From: an uncultured Arthrobacter sp.
GTDB taxonomy: Bacteria > Actinomycetota > Actinomycetes > Actinomycetales > Micrococcaceae
Length of the DNA stretch: 64,000 nt
Direction of reading: 5' to 3'
Assembly: GCF_947495145.1 (NCBI RefSeq)
Contig: NZ_CANLXP010000003.1
Coordinates: forward strand, 124,001-188,000
Shown: piece by piece, positions 40,342 through 52,563 of the stretch
Numbering within the stretch: the stretch's first letter is position 1
Layout: every line of letters starts with the position of its first letter
Translations under genes and position numbers: made by a program
The notes under the pieces: model-generated
Databases searched by the model: none
Told to the model about the DNA's origin: nothing
What the model saw: only the letters and a program-made list of their open reading frames with translations

Positions 40342-40387
40342 ACCTACTCAAGAGCCCGCGGCGCACGCCGCGGGCTCTTGAGTAGGT
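40342..40387. terminator. Perfect 22-bp inverted repeat downstream of rpsD
   Basis: ACCTACTCAAGAGCCCGCGGCG-CA-CGCCGCGGGCTCTTGAGTAGGT. Confidence 0.8.
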
Positions 40388-40451
40388 AAGGTACATAGGG
40401 GAATCGCGGGCACTCGTCCGCCATGCGCCAAGGCTAAGGAGTTGTTCACGA

Positions 40452-40826
40452 ATGTCAGGTGGAGATATCGCCGGGCTGATTGCCGCCGGAGTCTTTGCAG
40501 TCCTGGTCGCTTTACTGGCTATTCCGGTGTGGAAGCTGGGCAAGGTCTTCGATGAACTCCGCCAGGCCATCCGCTCGGTCAGTGAGGGCACTACGCCGCT
40601 CATCGACGAGGTCACGAGCACCGTGTCCACAACCCACCAACAGTTGAAGAACGTTGACGGAATCACCTCCAACGTCTCTGATGCTTCCGCAAACATTTCC
40701 GCGCTGTCTTCGCTGTTCGCCGCGACGGTCGGATCCCCGCTGATTAAGGTGGCAGCCTTCTCCTACGGCGTGCGCAACGCACTCGCCTCAAGGCGTAAGC
40801 CGGCTTCCCGCCGTCGTAGTCGCTGA
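40452..40826 (+). CDS. DUF948 domain-containing protein
   Basis: N-terminal TM followed by LGKVFDELRQAIRSVSEGTTPLIDEVTSTVSTTHQQLKNVDGIT; between rpsD and alaS. Confidence 0.88.
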   Translation: MSGGDIAGLIAAGVFAVLVALLAIPVWKLGKVFDELRQAIRSVSEGTTPLIDEVTSTVSTTHQQLKNVDGITSNVSDASANISALSSLFAATVGSPLIKVAAFSYGVRNALASRRKPASRRRSR

Positions 40827-40874
40827 TTCATTGCCGATCCACAAGACGGACGCACAACAGACGAGGAATTCTTG

Positions 40875-41102
40875 ATGATCAAGAGGGTTTTCTGGCTTGC
40901 GGCAGGAGCCGCCATCGGTGTCGTAGCGGTACGTAAAGTATCTGCGATGAAGTCGGCGGTCGGTCCTGAGGGACTGAGCCGGGCGGTCGCGCAGCTGACG
41001 GACAGCGTCGCGGACTTCGCCGACGTGTTCCGTCAGGGGATGCAGGAGCGCGAGACAGATTTGCGCACCGCCCTCGGTATCGATTCCGAGCGCCGCTCCT
41101 AA
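40875..41102 (+). CDS. Small membrane protein (DUF6167-like)
   Basis: MIKRVFWLAAGAAIGVVAVRKVSAMKSAVGPEGLSRAVAQLTDSVADFADVFRQGMQERE; conserved position before alaS. Confidence 0.75.
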   Translation: MIKRVFWLAAGAAIGVVAVRKVSAMKSAVGPEGLSRAVAQLTDSVADFADVFRQGMQERETDLRTALGIDSERRS

Positions 41103-41170
41103 GCCCCGATCGCGTATTCCACCCAACATCGCCGCTGCGCACTGTCCGCGCGCAACACCGAAGGAACCCC

Positions 41171-43849
41171 ATGAAGTCCCAAGAGATCGCCCGTCGCTGG
41201 CTTGACTACTTCGAAGGCCAGGGGCACACCCGAGTGCCGTCGGCCTCCCTGGTGTCCAGCGACCCGTCGCTGCTGTTCACCGTCGCCGGCATGGTTCCGT
41301 TCATTCCGTACCTGACTGCACGCGAGGTGCCGCCGTACAGCCGGGCCACGAGCATCCAGAAGTGCATCCGGACGGCCGATATCGAAGAAGTGGGCAAAAC
41401 CGCGCGGCACGGCACCTTTTTCCAGATGTGCGGAAACTTTTCCTTCGGCGACTACTTCAAGCAGAACGCCATCCGCATGGCCTGGGAGCTCCTGACCTCC
41501 AGCCTGGAGGACGGCGGGTTCGGGCTGGCCGCGGAACGGCTGTGGGTCACGGTGTACCAGGACGACGACGAAGCTTTGGCTATCTGGCGCGACGAGGTTG
41601 GCTTCCCGGCCGAACGCATTCAGAAGATGGGCAAGAATGACAACTACTGGAATACCGGCCAGCCGGGACCCGGCGGTCCCTGCTCCGAGATCTTCTACGA
41701 CCGTGGGCCCGAATACGGTAAGGACGGCGGACCGGAGGCTGACGAAGACCGCTACATCGAGATCTGGAACCTCGTGTTCATGCAGTACCGGCTTTCGGCC
41801 GTGCGCAGCAAGGAAGATTTCGACATCGCCGGTGAGCTTCCGAAGAAGAACATCGACACCGGACTCGGCCTGGAGCGCCTGGCGATGGTGCTGCAGGGCG
41901 TCGAGAACATGTATGAGACCGACCAGGTCCGCCCCGTCCTGGACAAGGCCGCTGAGCTGTCAGGCCGCGAATACACCAGCGCGGAGTCCGATGAGGATCC
42001 GCACCACCAGGACGACGTGCGCATGCGCGTCGTCGCCGACCACGTCCGCTCGGCGCTGATGCTCATCACTGACGGCGTGACGCCGTCCAACGAAGGCCGG
42101 GGCTATGTCCTGCGTCGGCTGATCCGCCGCGCCGTGCGCGCCATGCGCCTGCTGGGGGTTGAAAGGGCGTGCCTTCCCGATCTCCTCCCGGTTTCGCGGG
42201 ACGCCATGAAGGGCGTCTACCCCGAGGTGGAGCAGGATTTCGAGCGCATCAGCCGCATTGCTTACGCGGAAGAGAAGGCGTTCCTGCGCACCATCGCATC
42301 CGGAACTGCCCGCCTCGGGGAAGCCGTCCGCGAGTCGAAGAGCGCGGGCCGGAACCTGTCCGGCGAAGACGCGTTCAGCCTGCACGATACTTACGGATTC
42401 CCCATCGACCTCACGCTCGAGATGGCTGAGGAAGCCGGCGTGAAAGTAGACGCAGAGGGGTTCCGGGCGTTGATGCTCGAGCAGCGCCAGCGGGCCCAGG
42501 CGGACGCGCGCGGCAAGAAGGCCGGGCACGCCGACATGACGGTGTTCAACGAGCTCCTGGCGACGGGCGAAACCCTCTTCACCGGTTATGACGAGTTGAC
42601 CAGCGAGGCTGTGGTGCGCGGCATCATCAGCAACGGTGCAGCCGTTCCCGCAGCCCGCCAGGGCGAGGAGATCGAGCTGATCCTTGACCGCACTCCCTTC
42701 TACGCGGAAGCAGGCGGACAAGCGGCCGACGTCGGATTGATCACCGGGAACGGGTTCACTGTCGAGGTGACCGATGTCCAGAGGCCGATCAAGGGACTCA
42801 GCGTCCACCGCGCTCTGGTGCGCGAGGGGGAAATAACCCAGGATTCCCCGGTGACCGCTGCCGTCGACCGGCAGCGCCGTTCCGCCGGGGAGCAGGCGCA
42901 CTCGGGAACGCACATTGTCCATGCCGCCCTTCATCAGGTCCTCGGCCCTGAAGCTCTCCAGCGCGGTTCGTTCAACAAGGCGGGCTACCTGCGGTTCGAT
43001 TTCTCCTGGGGCGAGGGCATCAGTTCAGCGGCCAGGTCGGAAATCGAGGAAGTCTCGAATCTCGCCATCCGCAGCAACCACACCGTCGAAACGAAGGTCA
43101 TGGGCCTCGATGAAGCCAAGGCCCTCGGTGCCACGGCGCTCTTCGGAGAGGCTTACGGGGACCGGGTGCGCGTCGTGGAAATTGATGGTGAGTGGTCCCG
43201 GGAGCTGTGCGGCGGCACCCACGTCGAGTCGACGTCGCTGATCGGTACCCTCACGCTTCTCGGCGATCAGTCCGTGGGATCCGGCAACCGCCGCGTCGAA
43301 GCCCTTGTCGGCATGGACGCGTTCCGGCACGCTGCTGCTGAGCGCGCGCTCGTCACCGAGTTGTCGGAGATGCTGAAGGTGCCGTCCCCGCAGTTGCCCG
43401 AACGCCTCGGCGCAACCCTGAACCGGCTCAAGACGGCCGAGAAGGAACTCGAGCGTTTGCGGAAGGAACAGCTGTCGAACGCTGCTGCTGCCCTCCTCAA
43501 TACGGCCGTGGACATTGATGGCATCCGGTTGATCACTCACGACGCCGGCACTGTCGGCAGCGCTGATGACCTCCGCAATCTGGCCCTTGACCTGCGGGGG
43601 CGGCTCGCTTCGGGCGCCTCGGTGGTTGCTGTGGCGGGAGTGAGCAAGGACCGCCCGGTAGTTCTCGTCGTTACCAACGACGAAGCCCGCGCAGCAGGGG
43701 TCAAGGCGGGTGCGCTGGTGCGCACCGCGGCAGGCATTCTCGGCGGCGGTGGCGGCGGCAAGGACGACATGGCTCAGGGCGGCGGATCCGATCCGGCGAA
43801 GGTTCCGACGGCGCTGGAGTCCATCCGCGCCGCCGTAGCGGGCCGGTAG
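41171..43849 (+). CDS. alaS: Alanine--tRNA ligase
   Basis: FTVAGMVPFIPYLTA, GNFSFGDYFK, SGTHIVHAALHQVLG, CGGTHV. Confidence 0.98.
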   Translation: MKSQEIARRWLDYFEGQGHTRVPSASLVSSDPSLLFTVAGMVPFIPYLTAREVPPYSRATSIQKCIRTADIEEVGKTARHGTFFQMCGNFSFGDYFKQNAIRMAWELLTSSLEDGGFGLAAERLWVTVYQDDDEALAIWRDEVGFPAERIQKMGKNDNYWNTGQPGPGGPCSEIFYDRGPEYGKDGGPEADEDRYIEIWNLVFMQYRLSAVRSKEDFDIAGELPKKNIDTGLGLERLAMVLQGVENMYETDQVRPVLDKAAELSGREYTSAESDEDPHHQDDVRMRVVADHVRSALMLITDGVTPSNEGRGYVLRRLIRRAVRAMRLLGVERACLPDLLPVSRDAMKGVYPEVEQDFERISRIAYAEEKAFLRTIASGTARLGEAVRESKSAGRNLSGEDAFSLHDTYGFPIDLTLEMAEEAGVKVDAEGFRALMLEQRQRAQADARGKKAGHADMTVFNELLATGETLFTGYDELTSEAVVRGIISNGAAVPAARQGEEIELILDRTPFYAEAGGQAADVGLITGNGFTVEVTDVQRPIKGLSVHRALVREGEITQDSPVTAAVDRQRRSAGEQAHSGTHIVHAALHQVLGPEALQRGSFNKAGYLRFDFSWGEGISSAARSEIEEVSNLAIRSNHTVETKVMGLDEAKALGATALFGEAYGDRVRVVEIDGEWSRELCGGTHVESTSLIGTLTLLGDQSVGSGNRRVEALVGMDAFRHAAAERALVTELSEMLKVPSPQLPERLGATLNRLKTAEKELERLRKEQLSNAAAALLNTAVDIDGIRLITHDAGTVGSADDLRNLALDLRGRLASGASVVAVAGVSKDRPVVLVVTNDEARAAGVKAGALVRTAAGILGGGGGGKDDMAQGGGSDPAKVPTALESIRAAVAGR

Positions 43850-43866
43850 CAGGAGCTTCTCCCACC

Positions 43867-44445
43867 GTGGCATCCGGAGAATACCCTCGCGGCGTCAAGA
43901 TCGGCGTCGACGTCGGCATGGTGCGCGTGGGGGTTGCGGCCAGTGACAGGGACGGGTTGATCGCGACCCCGGTCCGCACACTGAACCGTGACACCCGGAA
44001 GAATCGGGACCTGCGCCTGCTGCTCCGGAACATTGAGGAGCTGGCAGCCGTTGAAGTATTTGTTGGCTTGCCCCGTAACCTGAGCGGAACTGAATCGGCG
44101 TCCACGGCCATGGCACGGGACTACGCCGCGCTACTTGCGGACGAGTTGTCAGTTGCAGGACTGGATGTGCCCGTGCGGCTGATTGACGAGCGACTTACGT
44201 CTGTTTCAGCCCATAGGTCGCTGCGGCAGGCTGGCTTGAACAGTCGGGAACACCGTAAGGTGGTAGATCAGGTGGCAGCCGTGGAGATCCTCCAACATGC
44301 CATCGATATGCAACGCAAGCTCGAGCGGGATGTGGGGGAGCCGGTCGTTCAGCATCGGCGGCAAAGTTTCGACCAACCGCCGTCGGCCTCATCCGAGGAG
44401 TTAGACATTTCGCAAACTTACAGTGGGAGGAAAGAGGAGCAATGA
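43867..44445 (+). CDS. ruvX: Holliday junction resolvase RuvX/YqgF
   Basis: GVDVGMVRVGVAASD, VGLPRNLSGTES, DERLTSVSAHRSL. Confidence 0.93.
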   Translation: MASGEYPRGVKIGVDVGMVRVGVAASDRDGLIATPVRTLNRDTRKNRDLRLLLRNIEELAAVEVFVGLPRNLSGTESASTAMARDYAALLADELSVAGLDVPVRLIDERLTSVSAHRSLRQAGLNSREHRKVVDQVAAVEILQHAIDMQRKLERDVGEPVVQHRRQSFDQPPSASSEELDISQTYSGRKEEQ

Positions 44446-45665
44446 GTCATCGCCATCCTCCTTTCCCGGCAGCCGATCACGGAGCTGAGCAGCACCCGGA
44501 CGACTACTTCGAGGAACACCACCCCGGACATCCTGAACCAGTGGAGCAGTTTTTCGAGGCGGACCTTCCATCCCGCCGCAACCGGCGGCCCTCGAAAGCG
44601 CGGCAGCGGCAGCGCAGACGCAGGACGATCATCATGTTGATCGTTGTGCTCGGTTTCGTCGGTGTAGTGGTTGCTGCCGCCATGTTCCTTCGGAACCTCA
44701 TTGGCGTTGGTGAAGTCACGGATTACGCAGGGCCGGGAACCGGATCGGTTACGTTTACGGTTGAAGCCGGTGCGGGGGCACTGGTCGTAGGCAACGGCCT
44801 CGAACAGCAGGACATCGTTGCCAGTTCGGACGAATTCCTCAATGCGTTCGCAGCCGTCGCGGACGGAAGAGTAATCCAGCCCGGTGACTACGAGATGAAG
44901 TACCAGATGAGCTCGGAGGAAGCAGCCAAAGCGCTGCTGGCTGACGCGGATTCCAAGGTGTATTACGCCGCCGTCGCCCGTGACCTGAGACAGAACGAAG
45001 TGTTCGACGTCCTGGCCGAATCGACAGGAATTCCGCGCGAAGAATTTGAGGCATTAGCCGAGGATCCAACGCAGTTCGGCATTCCTGAACAGTCACCCAG
45101 CCTGGAGGGTTATCTCTATCCGGGTGAGTACCGCTTCGATCTTGATGTCACGGCCACTGAGGTGATTCAGCAGATGGTCGACAACACCAAGGCGGCTCTC
45201 GAAGACGCTGGTGTGACCGATCCGGCTGAGCAGTACCGCATCCTCACCATTGCGAGCATCGTGCAGGCCGAAGCAGGTCAGGCGGATTACGCGCAGGTTG
45301 CCGGAGCGATCTTGAACAGGCTCGGTCCGGACAACACCGAGACAAACGGCCTGATCCAGTCCGATGCAACTGTGACCTACGGGCTCGACCGCAAGAGCTA
45401 CAACCTGACGCCAGAGGAAAAGGCTGATACTTCGAACCCGTACAACACCTACGCGAATCCTGGTTTGCCTGTCGGCCCCATCGGCTCCCCGAGCGCCGAG
45501 GCAATCGAGGCGGCAGTCAACCCGGCCGATGTTCCCTACTTCTACTGGGTGACCGTCAACCTCGATACCGGCGAGACCAAGTTCTCCGAAACCCTCGCCG
45601 AACACGCCCGGTACGTCCAGGAATATCAGGAATGGTGCGCAGACAACGCCGGAAGGTGTGAATAG
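44442..45665 (+). CDS. mltG: Endolytic transglycosylase MltG
   Basis: Single TM; SLEGYLYPGEYRF, LTIASIVQAEAG, NTYANPGLPVGPIGSPSAEAIEAAVNP. Confidence 0.94.
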   Translation: MSHRHPPFPAADHGAEQHPDDYFEEHHPGHPEPVEQFFEADLPSRRNRRPSKARQRQRRRRTIIMLIVVLGFVGVVVAAAMFLRNLIGVGEVTDYAGPGTGSVTFTVEAGAGALVVGNGLEQQDIVASSDEFLNAFAAVADGRVIQPGDYEMKYQMSSEEAAKALLADADSKVYYAAVARDLRQNEVFDVLAESTGIPREEFEALAEDPTQFGIPEQSPSLEGYLYPGEYRFDLDVTATEVIQQMVDNTKAALEDAGVTDPAEQYRILTIASIVQAEAGQADYAQVAGAILNRLGPDNTETNGLIQSDATVTYGLDRKSYNLTPEEKADTSNPYNTYANPGLPVGPIGSPSAEAIEAAVNPADVPYFYWVTVNLDTGETKFSETLAEHARYVQEYQEWCADNAGRCE

Positions 45666-46562
45666 GTGGTCCCCGACCGGACGCCGGCCCCGTTCAGGGC
45701 CGGCGTCATTGGTCATCCCATAGCGCATTCCAAATCACCCGCGCTGCATGGCGCGGCGTACGCCTACCTGGGGTTTGACTGCAGTTACACGGCCATCGAC
45801 GCCGCGCCCGGCGCCCTGGATGATCTGCTGGCTGAGCTTCGTACTGTGCCTGAGTGGCGCGGCCTCTCAGTCACCATGCCGCATAAGGCTGCCGTGTTGA
45901 CGTACATGGATGAGGTCGGTCCCGACGTCGCTGAACTGGGCGTGATCAACACCGTACTTGCTGCCGGCGCAGGCTCGCGACGACGTTTGATCGGCTACAA
46001 CACCGACGTCGAGGGGATCATCCGTGCCGTCGAGCACGCAGGTGCAGGTTCTCCGGAGCGGGCCCTAGTGCTCGGCGGCGGCGGAACGGCCGCAGCGGCA
46101 GTTGCCGCGTTGGCTCGAATGGGAGTCGAGCAGGTAGACATTTGCGTCAGGTCACCACTCAAGGCTGAGCCGCTGGCTGCACTGGGCAGCCGGTTCGGCA
46201 TGGCAGTGCACCTCAGCGGGTTCACTGCTGCTGCAGAACTCTGCAGCACATCTGAGCTGGTCATCTCCACGCTGCCGCCCCATGGAGCGGATGAGTTGGC
46301 CGCTGCACTGAACCACGCGCCGTCGTTCGCTGTAGAGCCGGGGCAACACGGGAAGCGGGTGCTTCTCGACGTAGCCTACGACCCGTGGCCCAGCGCCCTC
46401 GCCGAAGCCTGGTCCTTGCGCGGCGGCGTGATTGTTCCCGGTCTTGAGATGCTGCTCTATCAGGCCGTTGCGCAGGTGAAGCTCTTTGCCGGCGGCGTCT
46501 TCCACGACGAGTCTGCTGTCATAAATGTGATGTGTGACGCCGTAGGGGCTCCCCGGCGCTAG
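45666..46562 (+). CDS. aroE: Shikimate dehydrogenase
   Basis: [45 protein letters not shown]. Confidence 0.95.
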   Translation: MVPDRTPAPFRAGVIGHPIAHSKSPALHGAAYAYLGFDCSYTAIDAAPGALDDLLAELRTVPEWRGLSVTMPHKAAVLTYMDEVGPDVAELGVINTVLAAGAGSRRRLIGYNTDVEGIIRAVEHAGAGSPERALVLGGGGTAAAAVAALARMGVEQVDICVRSPLKAEPLAALGSRFGMAVHLSGFTAAAELCSTSELVISTLPPHGADELAAALNHAPSFAVEPGQHGKRVLLDVAYDPWPSALAEAWSLRGGVIVPGLEMLLYQAVAQVKLFAGGVFHDESAVINVMCDAVGAPRR

Positions 46563-46593
46563 CCGTGCCCACGGCCCGTGGCAGGATGGACTC

Positions 46594-47792
46594 ATGTTGC
46601 GTTGGTTGACGGCCGGGGAATCCCACGGCCCTGCTCTGGTCGGAATCATTGAGGGAATGCCTGCAGGCGTTGAGGTCACCAGCGAGGCGATCCAGGCCGC
46701 CCTGGCGCGTCGCCGCCTGGGTTATGGTCGCGGTGCCCGGATGAAGTTTGAACAGGACCAGGTCCGGATCATCGGGGGTGTCCGCCACGGACTGTCCCAG
46801 GGCGGTCCCGTGGCCGTCGAGGTGGGAAATACCGAGTGGCCCAAATGGGAACAGGTCATGTCGGCCGATCCCGTGGATACAGATATCCTCAAGGATTCAG
46901 GGCGCAACGCGCCGCTCACCCGGCCGCGTCCCGGCCATGCCGATTTCACCGGAATGCAGAAGTACGGGTTCGATGAAGCTCGCCCGGTGCTGGAACGGGC
47001 CAGCGCGCGGGAAACCGCTGCCCGCGTGGCGCTTGGCACCGTGGCAGCACGATTCCTCGCCGCTCTGGGAATCGAACTTGTCAGCCACACCGTTGCGGTA
47101 GCATCCGTTGCCGTTCCGGAAGGATCGGAGCTTCCCGGTCCACGCGACGTCCTTGCACTGGACGAGGATCCGCTGCGCTGCTTTGACCGCGAAACTTCAA
47201 CCGCGATGGTCGCTGAGGTCGACGCGGCACACAAGGAAGGCGAGACCCTCGGTGGGGTTGTCGAGGTACTCGCCTACGGCCTTCCTCCCGGACTCGGAAG
47301 CTACGTCCACTGGGACCGCCGGCTCGACGCCCGCCTCGCAGGCGCCCTGATGGGCATTCAGGCGATCAAGGGTGTTGAAGTGGGCGACGGCTTCGAAACT
47401 GCGCGCCGTCGGGGATCGGCCGCACACGACGAGATTGTTCGTGAGGAAACCGGGCGGATCGGCCGGACAACCAACCGTGCAGGTGGAATCGAAGGGGGCA
47501 TGAGCATCGGGGATGTCCTTCGGGTGCGCGCTGCAATGAAGCCGATAGCCACCGTTCCGCGCGCACTGCAGACCATCGACGTGAGTACCGGCGATGCCGC
47601 GAAGGCGCACCACCAGCGCTCCGATGTCTGTGCTGTCCCGGCTGCCGGAGTGGTCGCCGAAGCCATGGTGGCCCTGGTCCTGGCGGAGGCGGTGACGGAG
47701 AAATTCGGCGGGGACTCTGTGGCGGAGACGAAGCGCAACCTCGCTTCCTACCTGGAGCACATCCCCGCGTCGCTCAATTCGGTTTCGCACTG

Positions 47793-47793
<1 letters not shown>
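46594..47793 (+). CDS. aroC: Chorismate synthase
   Basis: [53 protein letters not shown]. Confidence 0.98.
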
Positions 47794-49429
<1,636 letters not shown>

Positions 49430-49549
49430 GTCGTCGACGCAGGGCAGGGTAGACTGGTTTCTGGTCTTTTGGCGGGCAGATCCTGAGCGGTCGTGTACTG
49501 CGCCTGCTGGACGTAAGCCGAATATCAGTCAATCGACGAAAGAGAATCC

Positions 49550-50110
49550 GTGGCCACCACGAACGACATCAAGAATGGCACCGTCCTCAAGCTCGAGGGA
49601 AACCTCTGGAACGTGCTTGAGTTCCAGCACGTGAAGCCAGGCAAGGGCGGCGCATTTGTCCGTACCAAGCTCCGCAACATCCTCTCGGGCAAGGTCGTCG
49701 ACAAAACCTTCAACGCCGGCCTCAAGATCGAGACCGCGACCGTGGACCGCAGGGACTACCAGTACCTGTACAAGGATGGCGAGGATTTCGTGTTCATGGA
49801 CACGACGGACTATGACCAGATCACCGTTCCCGGTGCAACCGTCGGCAACGCTGAGAATTTCATGCTTGAGAGCCAGATGGCCACCATCGCAATGCATGAA
49901 GGTTCCCCGCTCTACCTCGAGCTGCCGCCGTCGGTCGTTCTTGAGATCACCTACACGGAGCCGGGCCTGCAGGGGGACCGTTCGACCGGCGGCACCAAGC
50001 CCGCCACCGTCGAGACCGGCTATGAAATCCAGGTGCCGTTGTTCCTGGAAACCGGTACCAGGGTCAAAGTCGACACCCGCTCCGGTGAGTACCTGGGACG
50101 CGTCAACTAG
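49550..50110 (+). CDS. efp: Elongation factor P
   Basis: [43 protein letters not shown]. Confidence 0.98.
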   Translation: MATTNDIKNGTVLKLEGNLWNVLEFQHVKPGKGGAFVRTKLRNILSGKVVDKTFNAGLKIETATVDRRDYQYLYKDGEDFVFMDTTDYDQITVPGATVGNAENFMLESQMATIAMHEGSPLYLELPPSVVLEITYTEPGLQGDRSTGGTKPATVETGYEIQVPLFLETGTRVKVDTRSGEYLGRVN

Positions 50111-50520
50111 TGAGCGCCCGTAGTAAGGCTCGGCGTCGGGCAATGGACATCCTGTTCGAGGCCGAGCAGCGGTCAGTGTCACCGGTCGAAGCGCTGCAGG
50201 CACGCCGCGAGAAAACTGACACCGTCATCAACGAGTACTCAGTGGACATCATCGAGGGCGTCATGGCTCACGGCATCCAGATCGATGAGTTCCTCAGCAC
50301 GTACTCGCAGGGCTGGACGCTGGATCGCATGCCGGCCGTCGACCGCATGATCCTCCGCGTCGGCGCCTGGGAGCTGCTGTACAACGACGATGTGCCGGAC
50401 ACGGTGGCGGTCAGCGAAGCCGTTCAGTTGGCCACCATGCTGTCAACCGATGAGTCACCCGCATTCATCAATGGCCTGCTCGGCAGGCTTCAGCAGCTCA
50501 AACCCACACTGCTGGCGTAG
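50110..50520 (+). CDS. nusB: Transcription antitermination factor NusB
   Basis: SARSKARRRAMDILFEAEQR, LDRMPAVDRMILRVGAWEL; TAGTG overlap with efp. Confidence 0.97.
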   Translation: MSARSKARRRAMDILFEAEQRSVSPVEALQARREKTDTVINEYSVDIIEGVMAHGIQIDEFLSTYSQGWTLDRMPAVDRMILRVGAWELLYNDDVPDTVAVSEAVQLATMLSTDESPAFINGLLGRLQQLKPTLLA

Positions 50521-50619
50521 TTCACGCAGGACCGCTGTCGGCGTGCGTCAAAAGCCTCTGCAGCGCGCTGTGCGCGCGTAGAGGGCGCGCCGAGTGCGCG
50601 TTGAGTGCGCGCCGGGAAG

Positions 50620-51888
50620 TCAGAACCGGCGCGCCGACGCCGCGGTGATAATCTGCCTGCGGGAATCGTCCAGCTCGTGGAGCAGTTGAACCTCGAGTTG
50701 GGAATCGAGGCGGGCGGCATGGCCAGCACGCAGCCGCTGGCGTACAAAGGAAAGACGCACGCCGGTACTGATGAACCGCTTCATGGCCGGGCCCGCACCG
50801 ACGCTTCGCGCCCAGGCGAGCGCCGAAGAGCGGCCTCGCGGGGCAGCCACCATCTCCAGTTCCTGGCTGGTAAGCCAACCTGCCCCTGCGTATTCGGCGA
50901 GACGCTGGTAGGTCACCGCCCGTTCAGCTCGACGCAGCCACAGCACAACCGCGATCACCACGAGAAACAGCGGAACCTGCACGAGGAGATAGAACGAGAA
51001 GAAATCGGTGAACAGGACCACCAGCCCGCCGTTCCACAGCATGTGACCGGCGATGGCGGGAAGAAGTCCGAGGAGGAATCCACCGACCAACCTGCCCTTG
51101 CCGCGGCCCTTGGCGACTGCCAGACCGAGGACGAGGCCCAGCGCACCGGTGAACATGACGTGGGCGAAGGGTGAGAATAGTCCCCGCATCACGAACACAG
51201 TCGCCAGTCCGCCCAGCCCGGCCGGGTCAGTGAGCGCTGATCCGAAGTACAGGACATTTTCGGTGAATGCGAAGCCGGCGGCAACAGTGCCGGCATAGAC
51301 GATGCCGTCGACGGGTCCGTCGAAGTGGCTGCGGCGGGAAATGGCGAGGATCAGTACGCCCAGGCCTTTCGCCGCTTCTTCGACCAGCGGAGCCTGGAAA
51401 ACCGGACCGACGACGGCGGGACTTGCGCCATCCAGGCCGGCGCTCAGAAGCGCGGTGACCGTGGGCCCGATTAGAAGCGTGACGGCCACCGACATTCCCG
51501 CACCCCAGAGGAAGGCAAAGGCCAGTGCACCCCGGGGTTCGGGATCCCATCGGTCAACCCAGCGGATACCGACGAGGCAGATGACCAGCGGCACGAGCGC
51601 CAGCGCAGCGCAGACGATCAGCGCGGCCGTTCCCAGCTGAGCCGTCACCAGTACGGCCACTCCTCCGAGGACGAGGGCGGCAACCAGAAGCAGCAGGACA
51701 TTGGCGACGGTGGAGCCCAGCGCGGATGGGCGCTTCCTTCCAGCGGAGTCCAGTCCGGCGGAAGGATGGGCGGCGGGCGGAACCGGCGGTCCCGCGTGAA
51801 CCTGCTGCCACATCCCCAGCGGCGGCCGCACGTTCGGCGGCAGCTGACTGCCCGGTCCAGTGGGGGCGCGTCTCGGGGTCATACTCAT
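50620..51888 (-). CDS. PrsW family intramembrane metalloprotease-like protein
   Basis: Multi-TM with [16 protein letters not shown] (EExxK), [20 protein letters not shown]; start MSMTPRRAP at 51888 (ORF track over-extends to 52464). Confidence 0.87.
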   Translation of the reverse strand: MSMTPRRAPTGPGSQLPPNVRPPLGMWQQVHAGPPVPPAAHPSAGLDSAGRKRPSALGSTVANVLLLLVAALVLGGVAVLVTAQLGTAALIVCAALALVPLVICLVGIRWVDRWDPEPRGALAFAFLWGAGMSVAVTLLIGPTVTALLSAGLDGASPAVVGPVFQAPLVEEAAKGLGVLILAISRRSHFDGPVDGIVYAGTVAAGFAFTENVLYFGSALTDPAGLGGLATVFVMRGLFSPFAHVMFTGALGLVLGLAVAKGRGKGRLVGGFLLGLLPAIAGHMLWNGGLVVLFTDFFSFYLLVQVPLFLVVIAVVLWLRRAERAVTYQRLAEYAGAGWLTSQELEMVAAPRGRSSALAWARSVGAGPAMKRFISTGVRLSFVRQRLRAGHAARLDSQLEVQLLHELDDSRRQIITAASARRF

Positions 51889-51943
51889 CAACACAGAATA
51901 GTGGCCGGGGGTGCCTGTGGTAGTTTTGAACGCGCAGCCAAAC

Positions 51944-51978
51944 CCTTTAAAGGCCGTCCTGTGAGGCGGAGAAGGAGG
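51944..51978 (+). promoter_or_regulatory. PyrR-binding RNA element in the pyrR leader
   Basis: CCTTTAAAGGCCGTCCTGTGAGGCGGAGAAGGAGG resembles the conserved TTTAA...TCC-GAGAGG PyrR-binding loop and overlaps the SD. Confidence 0.75.
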
Positions 51979-51987
51979 ATGCGTTCC

Positions 51988-52563
51988 ATGAGTGCACCCA
52001 GTTCCGAATCCCCAGGATCCGTTTTCCGTACGGTCCTCGGGAACGCTGACATTGACCGGGCCCTGACCCGCATCGCCCACGAGATCCTTGAATCCAACAA
52101 GGGTTCGGAAGATCTTGTACTGCTGGGCATTCCCCGCCGCGGTTTCCCATTGGCCCAGCGGCTCGCACGCAAGATCGCACGTACTGACGCGACTGTGGAT
52201 CCCGAGCGCATGGTCGGGCGCCTCGACGTCACCATGTTCCGTGACGACCTGCGCAGGCACCCTACCCGTCCGCCGGGCCCGACCAGGCTTCCCCCGGCCG
52301 GCATCGACAACAAGGTCGTTGTGCTGGTGGATGATGTGCTCTACTCCGGCAGGACCATCCGTGCAGCGCTGGATGCAATTGTCGACGTCGGCCGCCCCCG
52401 GATCGTGCGCCTCGCCGTACTCGTGGACCGCGGACACCGCGAGCTTCCGATCCGCGCCGACCACGTGGGAAAGAACCTGCCTACTTCCTCCGCAGAGAAA
52501 GTCCGCGTAAGAATCAGCGAAATCGATTCGGTCGACGAAGTAGTGATTGAGGGTCCGGCATGA
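51988..52563 (+). CDS. pyrR: Bifunctional pyr operon regulator/uracil phosphoribosyltransferase
   Basis: [42 protein letters not shown]. Confidence 0.97.
   Translation: MSAPSSESPGSVFRTVLGNADIDRALTRIAHEILESNKGSEDLVLLGIPRRGFPLAQRLARKIARTDATVDPERMVGRLDVTMFRDDLRRHPTRPPGPTRLPPAGIDNKVVVLVDDVLYSGRTIRAALDAIVDVGRPRIVRLAVLVDRGHRELPIRADHVGKNLPTSSAEKVRVRISEIDSVDEVVIEGPA

Noticed and set aside
41960-42934. 324-aa minus-strand ORF inside alaS
   Set aside because: Shadow ORF; no SD and no domain-like sequence
51889-52464. N-terminal extension of the prsW-like ORF antisense to pyrR
   Set aside because: Overlaps pyrR and its leader; the natural start is MSMTPRRAP at 51888
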